Source: Pachypanchax playfairii
Lineage: Eukaryota > Chordata > Actinopteri > Cyprinodontiformes > Aplocheilidae
DNA length: 64,000 nucleotides
Reading direction: 5' to 3'
NCBI GenBank assembly: GCA_006937955.1
Contig: SSNP01000122.1
Span: forward strand, 13,844-77,843
Under the pieces are notes generated by a model. The model did not search any database, had not been told where the DNA came from, and worked only from the letters and a program-made list of their open reading frames with translations. Positions 1-10,982 of this stretch are shown here, piece by piece (the stretch's first letter is position 1; each line of letters starts with the position of its first letter). The position numbers were made by a program, and so were the translations under genes.

Positions 1-218
1 TCTCATAGGCTAGTTTGTCAGCCAATCTGAGTCCAGCAAAATAACATAATAAATATTAATGAGTTGGAGCCAAACCCAGGCAAATCTTGAAGTAGACAGA
101 TTGATAGGGCTTTGAATTAGAGTTTCCTAGTGTTGTTTTAGATAAAAAATATTTCTCAGGTTAATACTTGAGAAATAACAACAAAGTCATTAAATTTGTG
201 TGAAATGGCCTCTTTCAA
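1..218 (+). repeat. Right half of a TTAA-target MITE (GGCCATTT family)
   Basis: The segment matches the right half of the copy at 39236-39793: both share the ctcataggctagtttgt block, the cagacagattga block and the terminal aaatggcctcttt. It lies in the intron just upstream of the lectin exon at 278, and homology to the second lectin gene resumes right after it. The outer TTAA is degraded here. The left half lies outside the window. Confidence 0.75.
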
Positions 219-277
219 TTGTTTGGTGCAGTCGGCACAAATAGAAGTAAACTGGCTTTAAAACCTTGTTCTGCCAG

Positions 278-591
278 GATGATTTGTGGATATGGACTGA
301 TGGTACTCCGTTTACCTTCACTGCCTGGGGCCCAGGAGAACCAAACAACCAGGGTGGAAATGAGCACTGCATGGACATGAACCTGAGAGGTACCAAGCAC
401 CTGCAGTGTAGCAGGTTCTTCATAATGCATTCAGTTAAATGATTAAATCATTCACTATATTTCAACATTTAGAATTTAATTTTATGAAATAAAGTTGAAC
501 GTTTTTTACTTTTTTCTTTGTAGGACAAGATTATGTCAATGATGAGGACTGCACCCAAAGTTATTCTTTTGTCTGTGCTAAAAGACAGTAA
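278..591 (+). CDS. C-type lectin, 3' end only (last two coding exons)
   Basis: Two exons, 278-389 and 524-591, are joined by a GT-AG intron. They translate as the C-terminal half of a C-type lectin carbohydrate-recognition domain. The first exon carries WIWTDGTPFTFTAW, then GEPNNQGGNEHC with the EPN calcium/sugar motif. The second reads QDYVNDEDC..SFVC and stops at TAA 589-591. Exon lengths (112 and 68 nt) and phases equal those of the last two exons of the complete gene at 19678-23019, so this is a tandem paralogue. The protein is expected to be secreted and to bind carbohydrate. The WND motif is VND here, as in the other copy. Upstream exons lie beyond the window edge; no break is seen in what is present, so it may be functional. 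Confidence 0.88.
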
Positions 592-679
592 AGGTCTGTT
601 TAGCCCCGACACTCCTGACGACAGGACGTCAAGCCTTGATGATGTCACATCCAGGACAAGCTGACAAAACTGATCTGAT

Positions 680-701
680 AATAAATAAACTGCATAATAA
701 A
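680..701 (+). terminator. Polyadenylation signals of first lectin gene
   Basis: Overlapping AATAAA hexamers at 680-685 and 684-689 and another at 696-701 follow the lectin stop codon by about 90 nt. The same arrangement follows the second lectin gene at 23097-23118, so the 3' UTRs are homologous. Confidence 0.75.
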
Positions 702-744
702 ATCTGGTCATTAGCAGTTTTTACTGTTTCTTTTTTTTCCACCT

Positions 745-860
745 GTCCTGTCCTGATGTATTTGGCAAACATAATTGTGGGTCTGGGTGCCTTTTTATGT
801 CAGGACAGATTTATTCTTACAAGTTAGGGTTGAATTTACCCCTTCTGTTGTATGGTGCGT
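745..860. repeat. Dispersed repeat shared with 33933-34043
   Basis: About 110 bp matches 33933-34043, with ttgtgggtctgggtg and ccttctgttg as anchors and a few indels. I see no target-site duplication or TIR, so its class is unknown. It starts shortly after the 3' UTR of the first lectin gene. Confidence 0.55.
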
Positions 861-1394
861 TTTATTTCTATGGCATGACTGACTGTATCTGGTTCCGGAG
901 GCGGAGTGGACAGGTAGAGAGACAAAGACATTCAAATGACAACATTAAGGCAGAAGGGATGGGGGGGTGGTAGGGGAGAAGACAACAAAGAGACAACAAA
1001 AACAGACCAAAACTAACACAAAAACAAAACAGACCAAATACATTTATCAATATTGTTCATACTCATAAAAATATATCACTCGAAAAGTTTTTATACTAAA
1101 GTACTCAATTATACACAAAGATTTGTTTGCTCGTGCGTATGCGTGCATGTTTTCGTGTGGATGTACATGTGGTACGTGTCTGTGCTTGTTTTTGTTGTAG
1201 TGTATGTGTTGGGGCTCTGCATGTATCAGTGTGTGTAGTTTTCAGTCCCTGTGTACCAGTGTGTCTATCGTGCCCATTTGTGTGTCCATGTTAATTTGTA
1301 AATATACACATATGAGTGTTTGTATGCGTGCATGCGCAGTGTGTTTATGTTTATTTATCATGTTGAATGATTACACAGAAAGGGTACAGTGAAG
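861..1394. repeat. Low-complexity segment, purine-rich then TG-rich
   Basis: 860-1060 is AG/AC-rich with many aaaacagac-like words. 1100-1350 is strongly T/G-rich with repeated tgtgt/gtgcgtgcatg words. I see no gene. Such composition is common in the 5' region of some fish LINEs, so together with 1395-1830 this may be one decayed LINE 5' end, but that is only an inference. Confidence 0.35.
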
Positions 1395-1830
1395 CTAGAG
1401 TGTGGTTTTCAACACCCACCACCCCAGCCCTGAGGGCGCCAGAGTGCTTCGGGTCCAAGGAGCACAGCAGCCCCAAGTGGACCAGTGACCACAGGCAGGA
1501 ACAGAAGGCAGTCACAGGTCCAATGCAGAGGGAACGTCCGGGAGAGCGGAGTGGCCCCTGCCCACAGCAGGAAGATGCCGCAGGAGGAAACCGGCCAAGG
1601 GGTCCCGGAGCCCAACACGCCGCCCCCGCTCTCCAGCACAGGGCCAGGCGGGAGCGAGGCAGCCCTGGCCTGGGGCCCAGTACCCCCCCAATTGGACACC
1701 CGCCCACACCGGCCCACCACCCCCACGCCGCCACCAGTGGGACCGACACAGGTCTGGACTTCCCCCCCAGTGCCCCCCCCAGGCAAGTACAAAGGGGGAA
1801 GGTGGCCGGCACAGCCCCCCAGAGAGGCAG
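1395..1830. repeat. GC-rich, C-run-rich repeat-like block
   Basis: This 436-bp block is far more GC-rich than its surroundings, with several runs of 6 to 8 C. It is open in several frames on both strands only because its composition lacks stop codons, and none of the translations resembles a protein family I recognise. The proline-rich reading on the plus strand resembles the 5' part of fish L2-like elements; I hold this weakly. Confidence 0.4.
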
Positions 1831-1835
1831 GCCAG

Positions 1836-2692
1836 TGTCATGGTTCTGATACCAGGTGGTTTGTTTGCGAGCTCCAGGGGTGACCCAAACACCAGACACA
1901 CATGAGCGAGGAAACAGTTCTTTGCAGTTGAAACAGTGTTTAATATTTACAGTGAAATATATACAACAACTGGGGAAACTGTGCTCGTCTGAGGAACTCA
2001 GGACAGGTCCGTCTGTGATAGGAAAGGTCCTGGGTGTGGAGAGAGAGAGGTTAGTGAACAGTCGGTGAACCAGCTTGCGGTGTGCGGGGATCGTGCTCGT
2101 TAACTCACGGTGACGATTGGTGCGTCTTGCTGTGAGGAGGGATCCAGAGATGCTGCCGCGGGGGTGGTGATCCAGACTGTCCGGGTTCTTGTATGTAATC
2201 CAGGTCCGGGTGCTGTCCGTGTCTGCGTCGATCCAGCAGGGATGACAGCAGCGCGCAGACCGGGAAGGTGTGGATCCAGAGGAGCCAGAGACAGACAGGG
2301 AGCCAGGGGAGAGAGCGGGTTGCGTGATCCAGCAACCAGGCTCTTGAACCATCCGTGTGGAAGCCAGTCCTCTCGATAGGCGGGTACACAACCACGCTGA
2401 GGCACAACGATCCGGAGAATCGCTCCTGGATGCGGGCTAGGCACAAAAGGAAGAGAAGGCAGGTTAAACTACTGCAGATTCTGCTCACGTCTGTATAATA
2501 ATACTGGCCACTCTGTTTCCACGAAATCTAGTGGAACAAACTGGCGTCTGTCTCTTGTTCCTCCTCTGCTTAAGTACCCAGCTCTCCTGAGCTGGGTAAT
2601 GATCCACACCTGGATCCACTGATGATCCTGCTGCCACTCCCTGCAAGACAATTAGCACAGCACACCACCCACCAGCAGCAGTGATCCTGACA
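1836..2692 (-). mobile_element. Solo LTR, 857 bp, Sushi-like LTR element (antisense)
   Basis: The block starts TGTCATGG and ends CCTGACA, flanked by a perfect 5-bp target duplication GCCAG (1831-1835 and 2693-2697). On the minus strand it has a TACTTAAG TATA-like box followed about 30 nt later by the word CCAGTTTGTTC (complement at 2534-2544), as in the LTRs at 14653 and 17501. Its length, 857 bp, equals those LTRs, although the sequence has clearly diverged. No internal region remains, so it arose by LTR-LTR recombination. Confidence 0.88.
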
Positions 2693-2697
2693 GCCAG

Positions 2698-3230
2698 TGT
2701 CATGTTGCGGTTGTGGTGAACTCCAAACCGTACCCAGACTACAACACAACTTCAACACAAACTCGAAAGGTAAGTAAAAAGGTTTATTTACAATATGATG
2801 GTACACAGCTGATGCTGAAATAACATGTTTGCTTATGAATGTGCACACAGGAGCTCAGGCGCAGGATCTGGGTGGACCTCAGGAGGAGATCTAGCAGTGG
2901 AGGAGAGACAGGTTAGTGATGCGGTTTCTGGGTGGATGATGACCAGTACTGTGTGAAAGGAATGTGCTCACAGTCTTAAAGTAGTTGCTGACAGGGTGAG
3001 GCCTGGAGGAGGGCTGTGGGAGACAGCAGTGGTGGTGGTGTGAGTCCGATGGCGGTGGTGATGATGATGATGGTGATGGAAATCCAGATCGGAGCGACTG
3101 ATGAAGGTGTCGGTGGAGGGTGGACAGAGCCACGACAAGGACCAGGGCAGGCGTGGAAGGATCCGGGAGGAGAGACAGACAACCAAGAACAGGAACAGAC
3201 ATGAGGCGCATGTCAGGAACAGAAGCTGGG
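2698..3230 (-). mobile_element. Probable partial LTR (antisense)
   Basis: It begins TGTCATG directly after the GCCAG duplication of the preceding solo LTR. It carries ggtttatttac (AATAAA on the minus strand) near 2780 and a TTTAAG-like box near 2976, in the order expected for an antisense LTR. I find no matching right target duplication, so the right boundary is approximate and the copy is probably truncated. A short (GATG)-like stretch lies at 3055-3080. Confidence 0.45.
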
Positions 3231-3239
3231 TCCTCAAAA

Positions 3240-3361
3240 GCAGAAACTGTAAATATAGATAAAAAAATTAGATTAACGCGATTAAGGAATATAACGCACC
3301 AAATATGGCTGTAATTAATTAATCGCAACTAATAGCGACTAATGATAATTTGACACTCCTA
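3240..3361. repeat. hAT-like terminal fragment
   Basis: An AT-rich block with ttaacgcgattaa and ending gacactccta, which as TAGGAGTGTC on the other strand looks like a hAT inverted terminus. Only one end is visible, and the block abuts a short (TA)n tract and the LINE relic. Confidence 0.4.
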
Positions 3362-3375
3362 ATATATATATATAA

Positions 3376-5265
3376 AATTAAATTCCTCTCTCGCCACTGG
3401 GCGGTGTTTTTCCCGTTCCAAGCTTGGGTCATCTACCAGAGTCCTGGGAGCTTGAGGGTCCTTTGCAGTATTTTTGCTGTTCAAAGTACTGCACTTTTTA
3501 TGGACTGAGATGTCTGAGTTTCTTCCAGGGATCTGTTGGAGCCATTCCTCCAGTTTGGGGGTTACTGCCCCAAGTGCTCCGATTACAATGGGTACTATTG
3601 TCACCTTCATCTTCCAAGTCTTCTCTAGCTCCTCTCTGACCCCTTGGTATTTCTCATGTTGTTCATGTTCTTTTTTCCTGATGTTGCCATCACTTGGTAT
3701 TGCCACATCCACCACAACTGCTTTCCTCTGCTCTTTATCAACCACCACAATGTCTGGTTTGTTCGCCATTACCATCCTGTCTGTCTGGATCTGGAATTCC
3801 CACAGGATCTTTGCTCGGTTGATCTCTACCATCATTGGAGGTGTTTCCTATTTTGACCTTGGGGTTTCCAGCCGGTACTCCACACAAATGTTTCTATATA
3901 GTATGCCAGCAACTTGGTTATGACGTTCCATGTATGCTTTCCCTGCCAGCATTTTACACCCTGCTGTTATGTGCTGGATTGTCTCAGATGACTCTTTGCA
4001 CAGCCTACACCTTGGGTCTTGTCTGGTGTGGTCGATCTGGGCCTCTATCGCTCTGGTGCTTAGAGCATGCTCCTGTGCTGCCATGAGTGCCATGAGGGCC
4101 TCCTTGGTGTCCTGTAGGCCGGCCCTCTCCAGCCATTGGTACGATTTCTTGAAGTCAGCCACTTCAGTTATGTTCCGGTGGTACGTCCCATCTAGGGGCT
4201 TGTCCTCCCATGATGGTTCCTCCTCCAGCACCTCCTCACCTTGCCATTGTCTCAGGCATTCACTGAGGACGTAATTCATTGAGGCCTTGTCCTGGATGTA
4301 TTTATGGAGCGTCGATGTTTCATCCTGGATGGTGGCTCTCACGCTTTGTGACCATCCTACTACATTTTTCAAGCCCGAATGACATCTCAATGTCATTGCT
4401 GTAGATCCTGGTGGTGTGGATCAGGGGATCAATGTCCCGTTTGCTCTTAGAATACAGCTTGATGTCATCCATGTAGAGGCGGTGGTTGATTGTAGCGCCG
4501 TTCTTGAGGCGGTATCCATAGCCGGTCTTGTTGATTATCTGGCTTAGGGGGTTCAGACCTATGCAGAACAGCAGTGGGGACAGAGCATTACCTTGGTATA
4601 TTACACATTTGATGGATATTTGTGCAAGTTTCTTGCCATTGGCCTCAAGGGTGGTTCTCCACAACCTCATCGAGTTTGCAATGAATGCTCTAACAGTCAT
4701 GTTGATGTTGTAGAGCTTTAAGCATTCATTGATCCATGTGTGTGGCATTGAGTTGTAGGCTTTCTTGTAGTCAATCCAGGCAGTGCACAGGTTGGTCTTT
4801 TGGGATTTGCAGTCTTGGGCAACTGTTCTGTCAACCAGGAGCTGGTGTTAGCCACCTCTGGTATCTCTGTCAATGCCCTTCTGTGCTTTGCTTATGTATT
4901 GATCCATGTGCTTGCTTATCTTGGTCACGATGATGCCTGACATGAGCTTCCATGTTGTGGAGAGATAGGTTATTGGGCGATAGTTGGATGGGACTGCACC
5001 TTTGGTGGGATCTTTCTGGATCAGGATTCTTCACCCTTCAGTTTGCCATTCTGGGTGAGTCCCATCTCTTAGGAGCTGGTTCGGTTGTGCTGCTAGTCGC
5101 TCATGGAGTGCTGTGAATTTCTTTAGCCAGTAGGCATGGATCATGTCTGGGCCTGGTGCTGTCCAGTTTTTCATACCTGAGACTCTTTCTTGGATGTTTG
5201 CCACTGTGATGGTAACTGTATTCTTCTCAGGGAGGTTACTGTGCTCCTCTCCCAGAGACAGGAAA
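3376..5265 (-). pseudogene. R4/Dong-type non-LTR retrotransposon relic (RT, zinc knuckle, RLE)
   Basis: Minus-strand open stretches give, in order, the N-terminal RT region with NWTAPGPDMIHAYWL (5031-5284), the RT core with the catalytic YMDD (4464-4475) in 4320-4748, a CCHC finger CRLC..E..QHITAGC in 3848-4396, and a C-terminal restriction-like endonuclease with KPDIVVVDK..VVVDVAIP in 3359-3835. RT followed by CCHC and a C-terminal RLE is the layout of R4/Dong-clade LINEs (Rex6/Dong-like in fish). Family members insert site-specifically by target-primed reverse transcription. Here the frame is broken several times and the N-terminus is missing, so the copy is dead. It ends at a short TA tract (3361-3376). 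A second fragment lies at 62292-63195. Confidence 0.88.
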
Positions 5266-5303
5266 CAGTATTCTTTGCTCTCATAGGCTAGTTTGGCTAC
5301 GGA
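5266..5303 (+). repeat. Short fragment of the GGCCATTT MITE
   Basis: About 35 bp (acagtattctttgctctc, then ataggctagtttg) matches 39551-39581 of the MITE copy at 39236-39793. It is wedged between the LINE relic and the Tc1 relic, so it is a leftover of an earlier insertion or rearrangement. Confidence 0.5.
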
Positions 5304-5678
5304 TTGGCTACAACAGCAGAAGACCCCACCGGGTACCACTCCTCTCCACTACAAATAGGAAAAAGAGGCTACAATTTGCACGAGCTCACCAAAATTGGAC
5401 AGTTGAAAACTGGAGAAATGTCAGATGAGTCTCAATTTCTGTTGAGACATTCAAATGGTAGAGTCAGAATTTGGTGTAAACAGAATGACAACATGGACCC
5501 ATCATGCCTTGTTACCACTGTGCAGGCTGGTGGTGGTGGTGTAATGGTGTGGGGGATGTTTTCTTGGCACACTTTAGGCCCCTTAGTGCCAATTGGGCAT
5601 TGTTTAAATGCCACAGGCTACCTGAGCATTGTTTCTGACCATGCCTATCCCTTCATGACCACCATGTACTCATCCTCT

Positions 5679-7705
5679 TGTAGCAGGATGAATAAACCTG
5701 CTCCTGATTGTAATTGAAAGCAGCCTGGCACCATCCGTCACCAGTAGGGGAGCTGTGGGGATATAACAGGGTCACGGGACAGAGCATTGTTTCCGCTTAT
5801 GCTCACGGAAGTGGCTGCTATCATTGTTGTAGCTGGTGTAGCAGTGTAAACTGGATGTGTTTCTGATTGTGGTGAGTACTCTGATCAGTTGTTAAAGGCA
5901 GATTGGTAGTGCAGCTAACTCAGACTTATGTGCAGGCAGAGGCAACTTGTGGCAGCTTTATAAAACAGAGCTGTAATCTTACCTGTGGGCTGTTGGACGG
6001 GAGCGTCCTCACCTTTTAGGGTGATACACTGTTGGCCTGGTATGTATGGGTGGCACGCCCCCCTGCACACTCAGTTTAAGATTATTTGCTGGGGTTAATG
6101 GGGTTTATTGCCTTTCAGGACCCAAGGTGTTTGTAAAATGGTGTTTTGGAAAAATTACTGAAGAATTCTAAATCTGCAAGCTGATTTCAGAACGGTTCCA
6201 TGGAGCTGATTGACCTACCTGCAGCAGCTGGATGCTGCTCTTTGAAGTTACAGTGAATGGACGTTTTATTCTTTAGTGCTCCCTCACCAGGCTTCTTCTA
6301 ACCAGCGTGCTGGCTGGAATGCAAGGGGAGCCCCCCCCCCACCTGCTCATGAGGGCTCTGGAGCACTATTTCATATTTTAACATTGTTTGTTTTTTTTAT
6401 TGTTGTGTATGTGTTCTGTGTTAAAGGGACATAAGGCAAGATTTGTGAAAAACTACACATGCATTTCCAGTTTATTCAATGCTAATGGGTCATGAAGTAT
6501 TAAAAACCCAAAATAACGAGGCCATCCGCATATATGTCTGTTGCCTTGGAAACGCTGTGTGCCACATAATGCGCTGCAGTTCGACGTCCGAATTTCCCGC
6601 GCAGTTGTAGGGATGTGACGTAAATTGACGCTGCATGCGCGTTGCCGACAGCTCTTGACCAGGAAATACATGGCCGCCGTGGACTTGGATTCAAACACTG
6701 AAGGTGTACTTATGGATGTTTCTGCAGCCAGCAAACAACCTGCATCCACTCTCACCCCCCAAAAAAGTGGCACCACGAAGAAAAAAAAGACTTTATCAGC
6801 GGCATCTCGTGAGTCTAAAAAAAAGTATGACCGAAGCCGGGCAGGCACCCGCATAAATATTGGATATGCGTTCGGTTCATGGAGGGAACTTCAGCTGCAT
6901 TTGGGAGTGAAACGGATGCTGACATGGCTCATTTCCTTGTGACCAGGTGAGAAAACATTATAGGTCGTGTTTAGAGCCTGATACAGTATGAAAATGATGA
7001 GATCAAATCAAATAACAGAGTGGAGAGACCTGACGTGAAGTATGTTAGCCTCTCCGGTGCAGTGCTGTGAAGACGAACCGTCTGTAAAGTGTCTGTGCGC
7101 GCTCCCGTGCCGGCTTGGCTGGTGGCTGCAGTTAGCCACAGCGTCTGTCGCGGCAGCACTGAGTCAGATTTTGTAAAGCTGCCTTAAGTTCCTTTAATCC
7201 CTGTTTGTTTTGTCTAGGCTGGAGCCGAAGGTAGTGGTCCTCTGGTAGCGTTTTGCTGTGTGCGAGCTGGTGCTGGGTCCTTTCACATCGGAGTGACTGT
7301 TCACTATTGCCTGGGGTGATTTTGTATTAAGATTTCTTTATTTTGTTTAACCCCCATTGGTCCCACTACACCATGGTAAGCTCTAGTCTAGTGACTGTTA
7401 ATTTTCCCTTTCCCTGAGTTATTGTTGAAAATATTAGAGCACTGATTTAACTTGTTTTGTTTGTAAAATATAATTTTCTCTTTTATCTTTTTAAATAATA
7501 AATTTACAATCATTCTGCAACCTTGTTTTCTGCTGCTTCCTTGTGGAGTGAACCTGTTCGTTCCTTATTGATACAAATTTCTATTTCCTTGAGTGAAATT
7601 CCCAAGGTGGCGTTGTTGTATGTTTTTCCCAGTTGGGGCAGCTTTAAAGCAAATTTAAAGGGGAAAGTCCCATAAAGAGAGTACCCCACTCTGAGTACCG
7701 CCACA
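5679..7705. mobile_element. 2.0-kb insertion of unclear class with TG...CA ends
   Basis: The Tc1 reading stops at 5678 and resumes at 7706. The insert starts TGTAGCAGG and ends CCGCCACA; flanks CCTCT and (A)CTCT suggest a 4- to 5-bp duplication, which points to an LTR-type integrase. A possible TATA box (ggatataaca) lies near 5757. The insert holds a short exon-like ORF at 6670-6946 with a CG-rich upstream region, and AATAAA at 7496. It is long for a solo LTR and I see no gag or pol, so it may be a composite or a deleted element. Confidence 0.6.
6670..6946 (+). pseudogene. Exon-like ORF of a transposon gene, frameshifted
   Basis: ATG at 6670 lies in a good start context (aca ATG g) just after a CG-rich stretch. 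The ORF begins MAAVDLDSNTEG, continues with a Lys-rich linker and then a RINIGYAFGSWREL motif. Around 6899 the reading should shift by one base: the next frame gives ETDADMAHFLVTR and runs exactly to a splice donor AG|gtgag at 6946/6947. I recall the pattern (R-V/I-N-I-G..F..W.EL...TDAE.A.FL) as an N-terminal exon in predicted fish transposon proteins, but I cannot name the family with confidence. The shift makes this copy non-functional. Confidence 0.5.
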
Positions 7706-7940
7706 CTCTGATAGCTACTTCCAGCAGGATAATGCACCATGTCATAAAACTCAAATCATTTCAAATTGGTCTTTTGAACATGACAATGAGTTCATTGTAC
7801 TACAATGACCCCCACAGTCACTTGATCTCAACCCGATAGAGCATCTTTGGTATGTGGTGGAACGGGAGCTCAGTGCCCTGGATGTGCATCCCACAAATCA
7901 CCATCAACTGCAAGAGGCTATCCTATCAATATGGGCCAAC

Positions 7941-8679
7941 TGTCACGTGCTCAGGGATCTTTGTGACCCACATGCTGGACTCAGACACAGACAAGCTTTC
8001 TCGGGTGCAAAGTGACAAGGTTTATTTACAATTCTATTTACAAGGTGGAAATGTGCTCGGTGGTTTGGTGCGCTCAGGGAAGGTCCAGGAACTGCAAGGG
8101 ATAAACAGGTTAGCAGGGTGCGTCTCAGGAGGTTCCAAACTGCAGAGGAGATTAGGAATTAGTAATGGTTCCACTCTCAGTATAGCAGGAATTGTTGGAG
8201 GCAGAGAAAAGCTGTGACTCACAGGAAGCTGATGTTAGCGGTGCTTGGAGGGAGGGCAGGTCCAGTGCGGTGCTGTGCAGGGAGGTGGAGGTCCAGGTTC
8301 GGATGAGTGCGCTGGAGGGAGACAACTGAGACGGGGACCAGACCTCAGGAACTCGGAAGAAAGTCTCAGAACATGTGGAGCAGGCAGCAGAGAAGTACTG
8401 GTAAACACAGGTTTATTTACAACGAGGAATAATAACAAACTCGAAATATTCACAAATGCTCAAGGATTATCACTAGGAAGGTTTGGCATTCAGCAGCTAC
8501 CATTAAGGTCAACAACCAAGCGGTGAATGAGAGTCAGCCACTGGCTTATATGCTACCTGCCTCCAATCAGTCCTGATCCCCATCAGGTGTGGCTAATCAG
8601 CTGCCTCAGCTCCTCCAGCGCAGATCCTCTCTCTGTAAGGAGATCACAGAAACACACAGCACAGACACTGAACCTGACA
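7941..8679 (-). mobile_element. Solo LTR, 739 bp (antisense)
   Basis: It runs from TGTCACG to CCTGACA and is flanked by a perfect 5-bp duplication CCAAC (7936-7940 and 8680-8684). It interrupts the Tc1 reading cleanly: the transposase frame continues right after the second CCAAC. AATAAA complements occur twice (near 8021 and 8411) and a TATA-like catataagc lies on the minus strand near 8548. No internal region remains. Confidence 0.87.
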
Positions 8680-8810
8680 CCAACATTTCTAAAGAATGCT
8701 TTCAGCACTTTGTTGAATCATTGCCACGTAGAATTAAGGCCATTCTGAAGGCGAACGGGGTCAAACACCCTATTAGTATGGTGTTCCTAATAATCCTTTA
8801 GGTGAGTGTA

Positions 8811-8966
8811 TAACTGCTTATACAGGAATAAATATCAAGGAGTAATAAATGAAAATGTCTTTATTGGTGAAATAAAAATATGAAACTGGTCAACCAATGA
8901 GAATGTCAGTCAACCAAGATAGCATCAACCAATTAGTTGACTAAACAACTAAAGCTGACAGCCCTA
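8811..8966 (+). repeat. hAT non-autonomous element, right end
   Basis: It matches the last 160 bp of the hAT element at 31690-32367 (taactgctta, aaaatgtctttattgg, then gactaaacaactaaag) and ends at the same terminus, CAGCCCTA. The Tc1 relic was inserted at a TA in this element. The left part of the hAT is not found on the other side. Confidence 0.7.
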
Positions 8967-10611
8967 AATACAAAAAATATCTTTAGAAATAAATTATTAT
9001 CAAAGGGAGTAAAATACAGGTCTGAATGATACAGAAAATCTTGAACAGAAAAGACCAAGTCAAAATAACTGAACACCACCCTCTGGTGTACACAAATGGC
9101 TACTGCACAGGTATACGTGCCATTTTCACTTTAGGCAGGTCAACCACTACAGGCAGTGCCATTTTGGTCAAGTCAGCACCTGCACCTACAGTGCCTCAAA
9201 ACTGCACAACTATCAGCAAACTCAATACAACCGCCACACAACATGCATAGGCTGACATATGATAAATTACAATCATCGTACAAATACAAGTACATGTTTA
9301 GCACAACAAAGTTTTCCACAGGCACAGTGTTGCCAGATTGGAAATGTGATAGTAGTGTACCATGAGCTTGAAATTATTGTATTTTAAGCAAAATGATCGT
9401 ACACTTCTAACTTTCATTGTAACATGGCTCATGCTGCCACGGACTGCTCGTATTTCAATCCTAATGATTTAAAAAAATATTTTTTCATTATTTCAAAACT
9501 TCTGCCTTTGTCAAAGACAATGTCTTGCTTTACACAAGATGTAAAGCGTTGATTGGTTGATTGTAAGGAAATGTCTTTGGATGCAATGTGCAGCCACAGG
9601 ATGTCATTACTGTTAAAATAAAGAAGTTTAACCACATAAGCAAGCGATCAAATTATCATCCATTATGGGATTTTTTGAATTATTGATCGAACATCGTACA
9701 TAGGGCTAAATTATTGTACAAATAGGGTAAATGGTAAATGGCGCGAACTTTGTCATGATATTCCCTGAAGATCAAGGACTCGGCTTGACCTCTCTTGTCG
9801 CAGAAGCTTGTTTGCACTAAGCTGTTAGCTGCATGCACACCTTGTGCATTCAAGCAATGTTCAAAATGTATGGCATGTTCAAGAATGTGGGACATTTAAA
9901 AACTTCTACCAAAAACACTGAAAATAATACCATAAACCATAAATTTTTGTTTAATGGGGTTTCTCAAGCAATGTTGGATGCATACTAAATATACTTATTT
10001 TACAAATTGCTAAAAAAACAAACAAAAACTATTTTTTCTCTATTAATTTTGTGTTTTTAAGAAACCTCGGCAACTTTTTTTTCAGAGCTAGAAATTTTGT
10101 TCAGACCATAACTGACAAAATAATTTATTTTGGTGTTTCGGTCTTCGGCCTTGATTTCCTCATTAACGGTTTTAACAGAGTGTGTGTAGAGCTTAAAATA
10201 AATCACCGTCCTGTGATCACATGACCACCATCAATTATCCCTGCAATCACACACATTCACAAAACGAAATAATTGTAAATAAACCACATTTCATTGTTAT
10301 ATTCTCTTATATTAAAAGTAACTAGTATGTCTCGAATAGTCTCCACAAAAACGACATAGATCTGAATCTGTTTTGTACAATGAGTGAACTCTGTGTTCCG
10401 GTTCTGGAATGATGACCTCTTCATGTGGGCGTGACTGATTGTAAGTGACCAATCGTATAACGGTCAGTGCTACAGCGGGGCTCCACCTCCAAACTGTCAA
10501 AAGTCATATAGGCTACCCGCATGAGCAGAATTTCTGTTCATGCACGCATGAATGGTTGAATCTGTTTGACAGTTGAATTTGGCTCGCGTGAGAGAAGAAA
10601 CTCACAGATAA
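8967..10611. other. Intergenic, AT-rich, no supported gene
   Basis: I find no exon with recognisable coding content. A possible decayed element starts at 9328 (cagtgttgccagattgg), and the words gtgtttcggtcttcggcc near 10135 look repeat-derived, but neither has a demonstrable boundary or duplication. Confidence 0.5.
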
Positions 10612-10982
10612 TGGCCGTGTTTCCCAAACGAGTTAAGAAGCTCTTACCGCCAAGATCTTCTTTAGAGCGCTCTTATGAGCGCTGTGAAAGAAGAACGCGT
10701 TTCCCAGAGTCGCTCTTAGCTTAAGAAGATCTTTCACTAAGAAGGAAACCTCAGATTGATCTGACCCACTCTTAACAGCCTTCTTCAAATGCACAGTGAT
10801 CATAGCCTGCCACCAGGGGCAAAACCCTAAATTTCTAGGCTACAGTGATCAAGCTGCGTCAGGGAAATATATATATATTATATTACCGGCAAAACATGCT
10901 GTGCTGTAGTGAGTAGTAGTGAAGCACGTGCATCAGGGCGCACATTACGCCTGGTGCTGTCATGAACCAGTTCTTAGATAAA

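Larger units (their letters stand above)
5304..8810 (+). pseudogene. Tc1/mariner transposase relic in three pieces
   Basis: The three pieces 5304-5678, 7706-7940 and 8685-8810 read as successive parts of one Tc1-like DDE transposase. The first has SDESQF and a GGGGVMVWGMF stretch, the second YFQQDNAPCH and SLDLNPIEHLW, and the third the C-terminal end. The three acidic positions are still visible. The piece ends with a Tc1-like right terminus and TA at 8809-8810. The N-terminal HTH half and left TIR are missing. Two later insertions split it: a 2.0-kb element (5679-7705) and a solo LTR (7941-8679). It lies within the hAT relic that resumes at 8811. Not functional. Confidence 0.88.

Noticed and set aside
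190..430. Minus-strand open frames over the lectin exon, also at 22648-22881
   Set aside because: Antisense shadows of the lectin exon, conserved only because the exons are.
1351..2391. 346-codon minus-strand open frame
   Set aside because: It spans the GC-rich repeat block and the solo LTR at 1836-2692; composition keeps it open and the translation has no family motif.
2534..2544. Primer-binding site in the solo LTR at 1836
   Set aside because: The 11-mer there is the complement strand of the transcript start within the LTR, not a site beside an LTR; no internal region exists.
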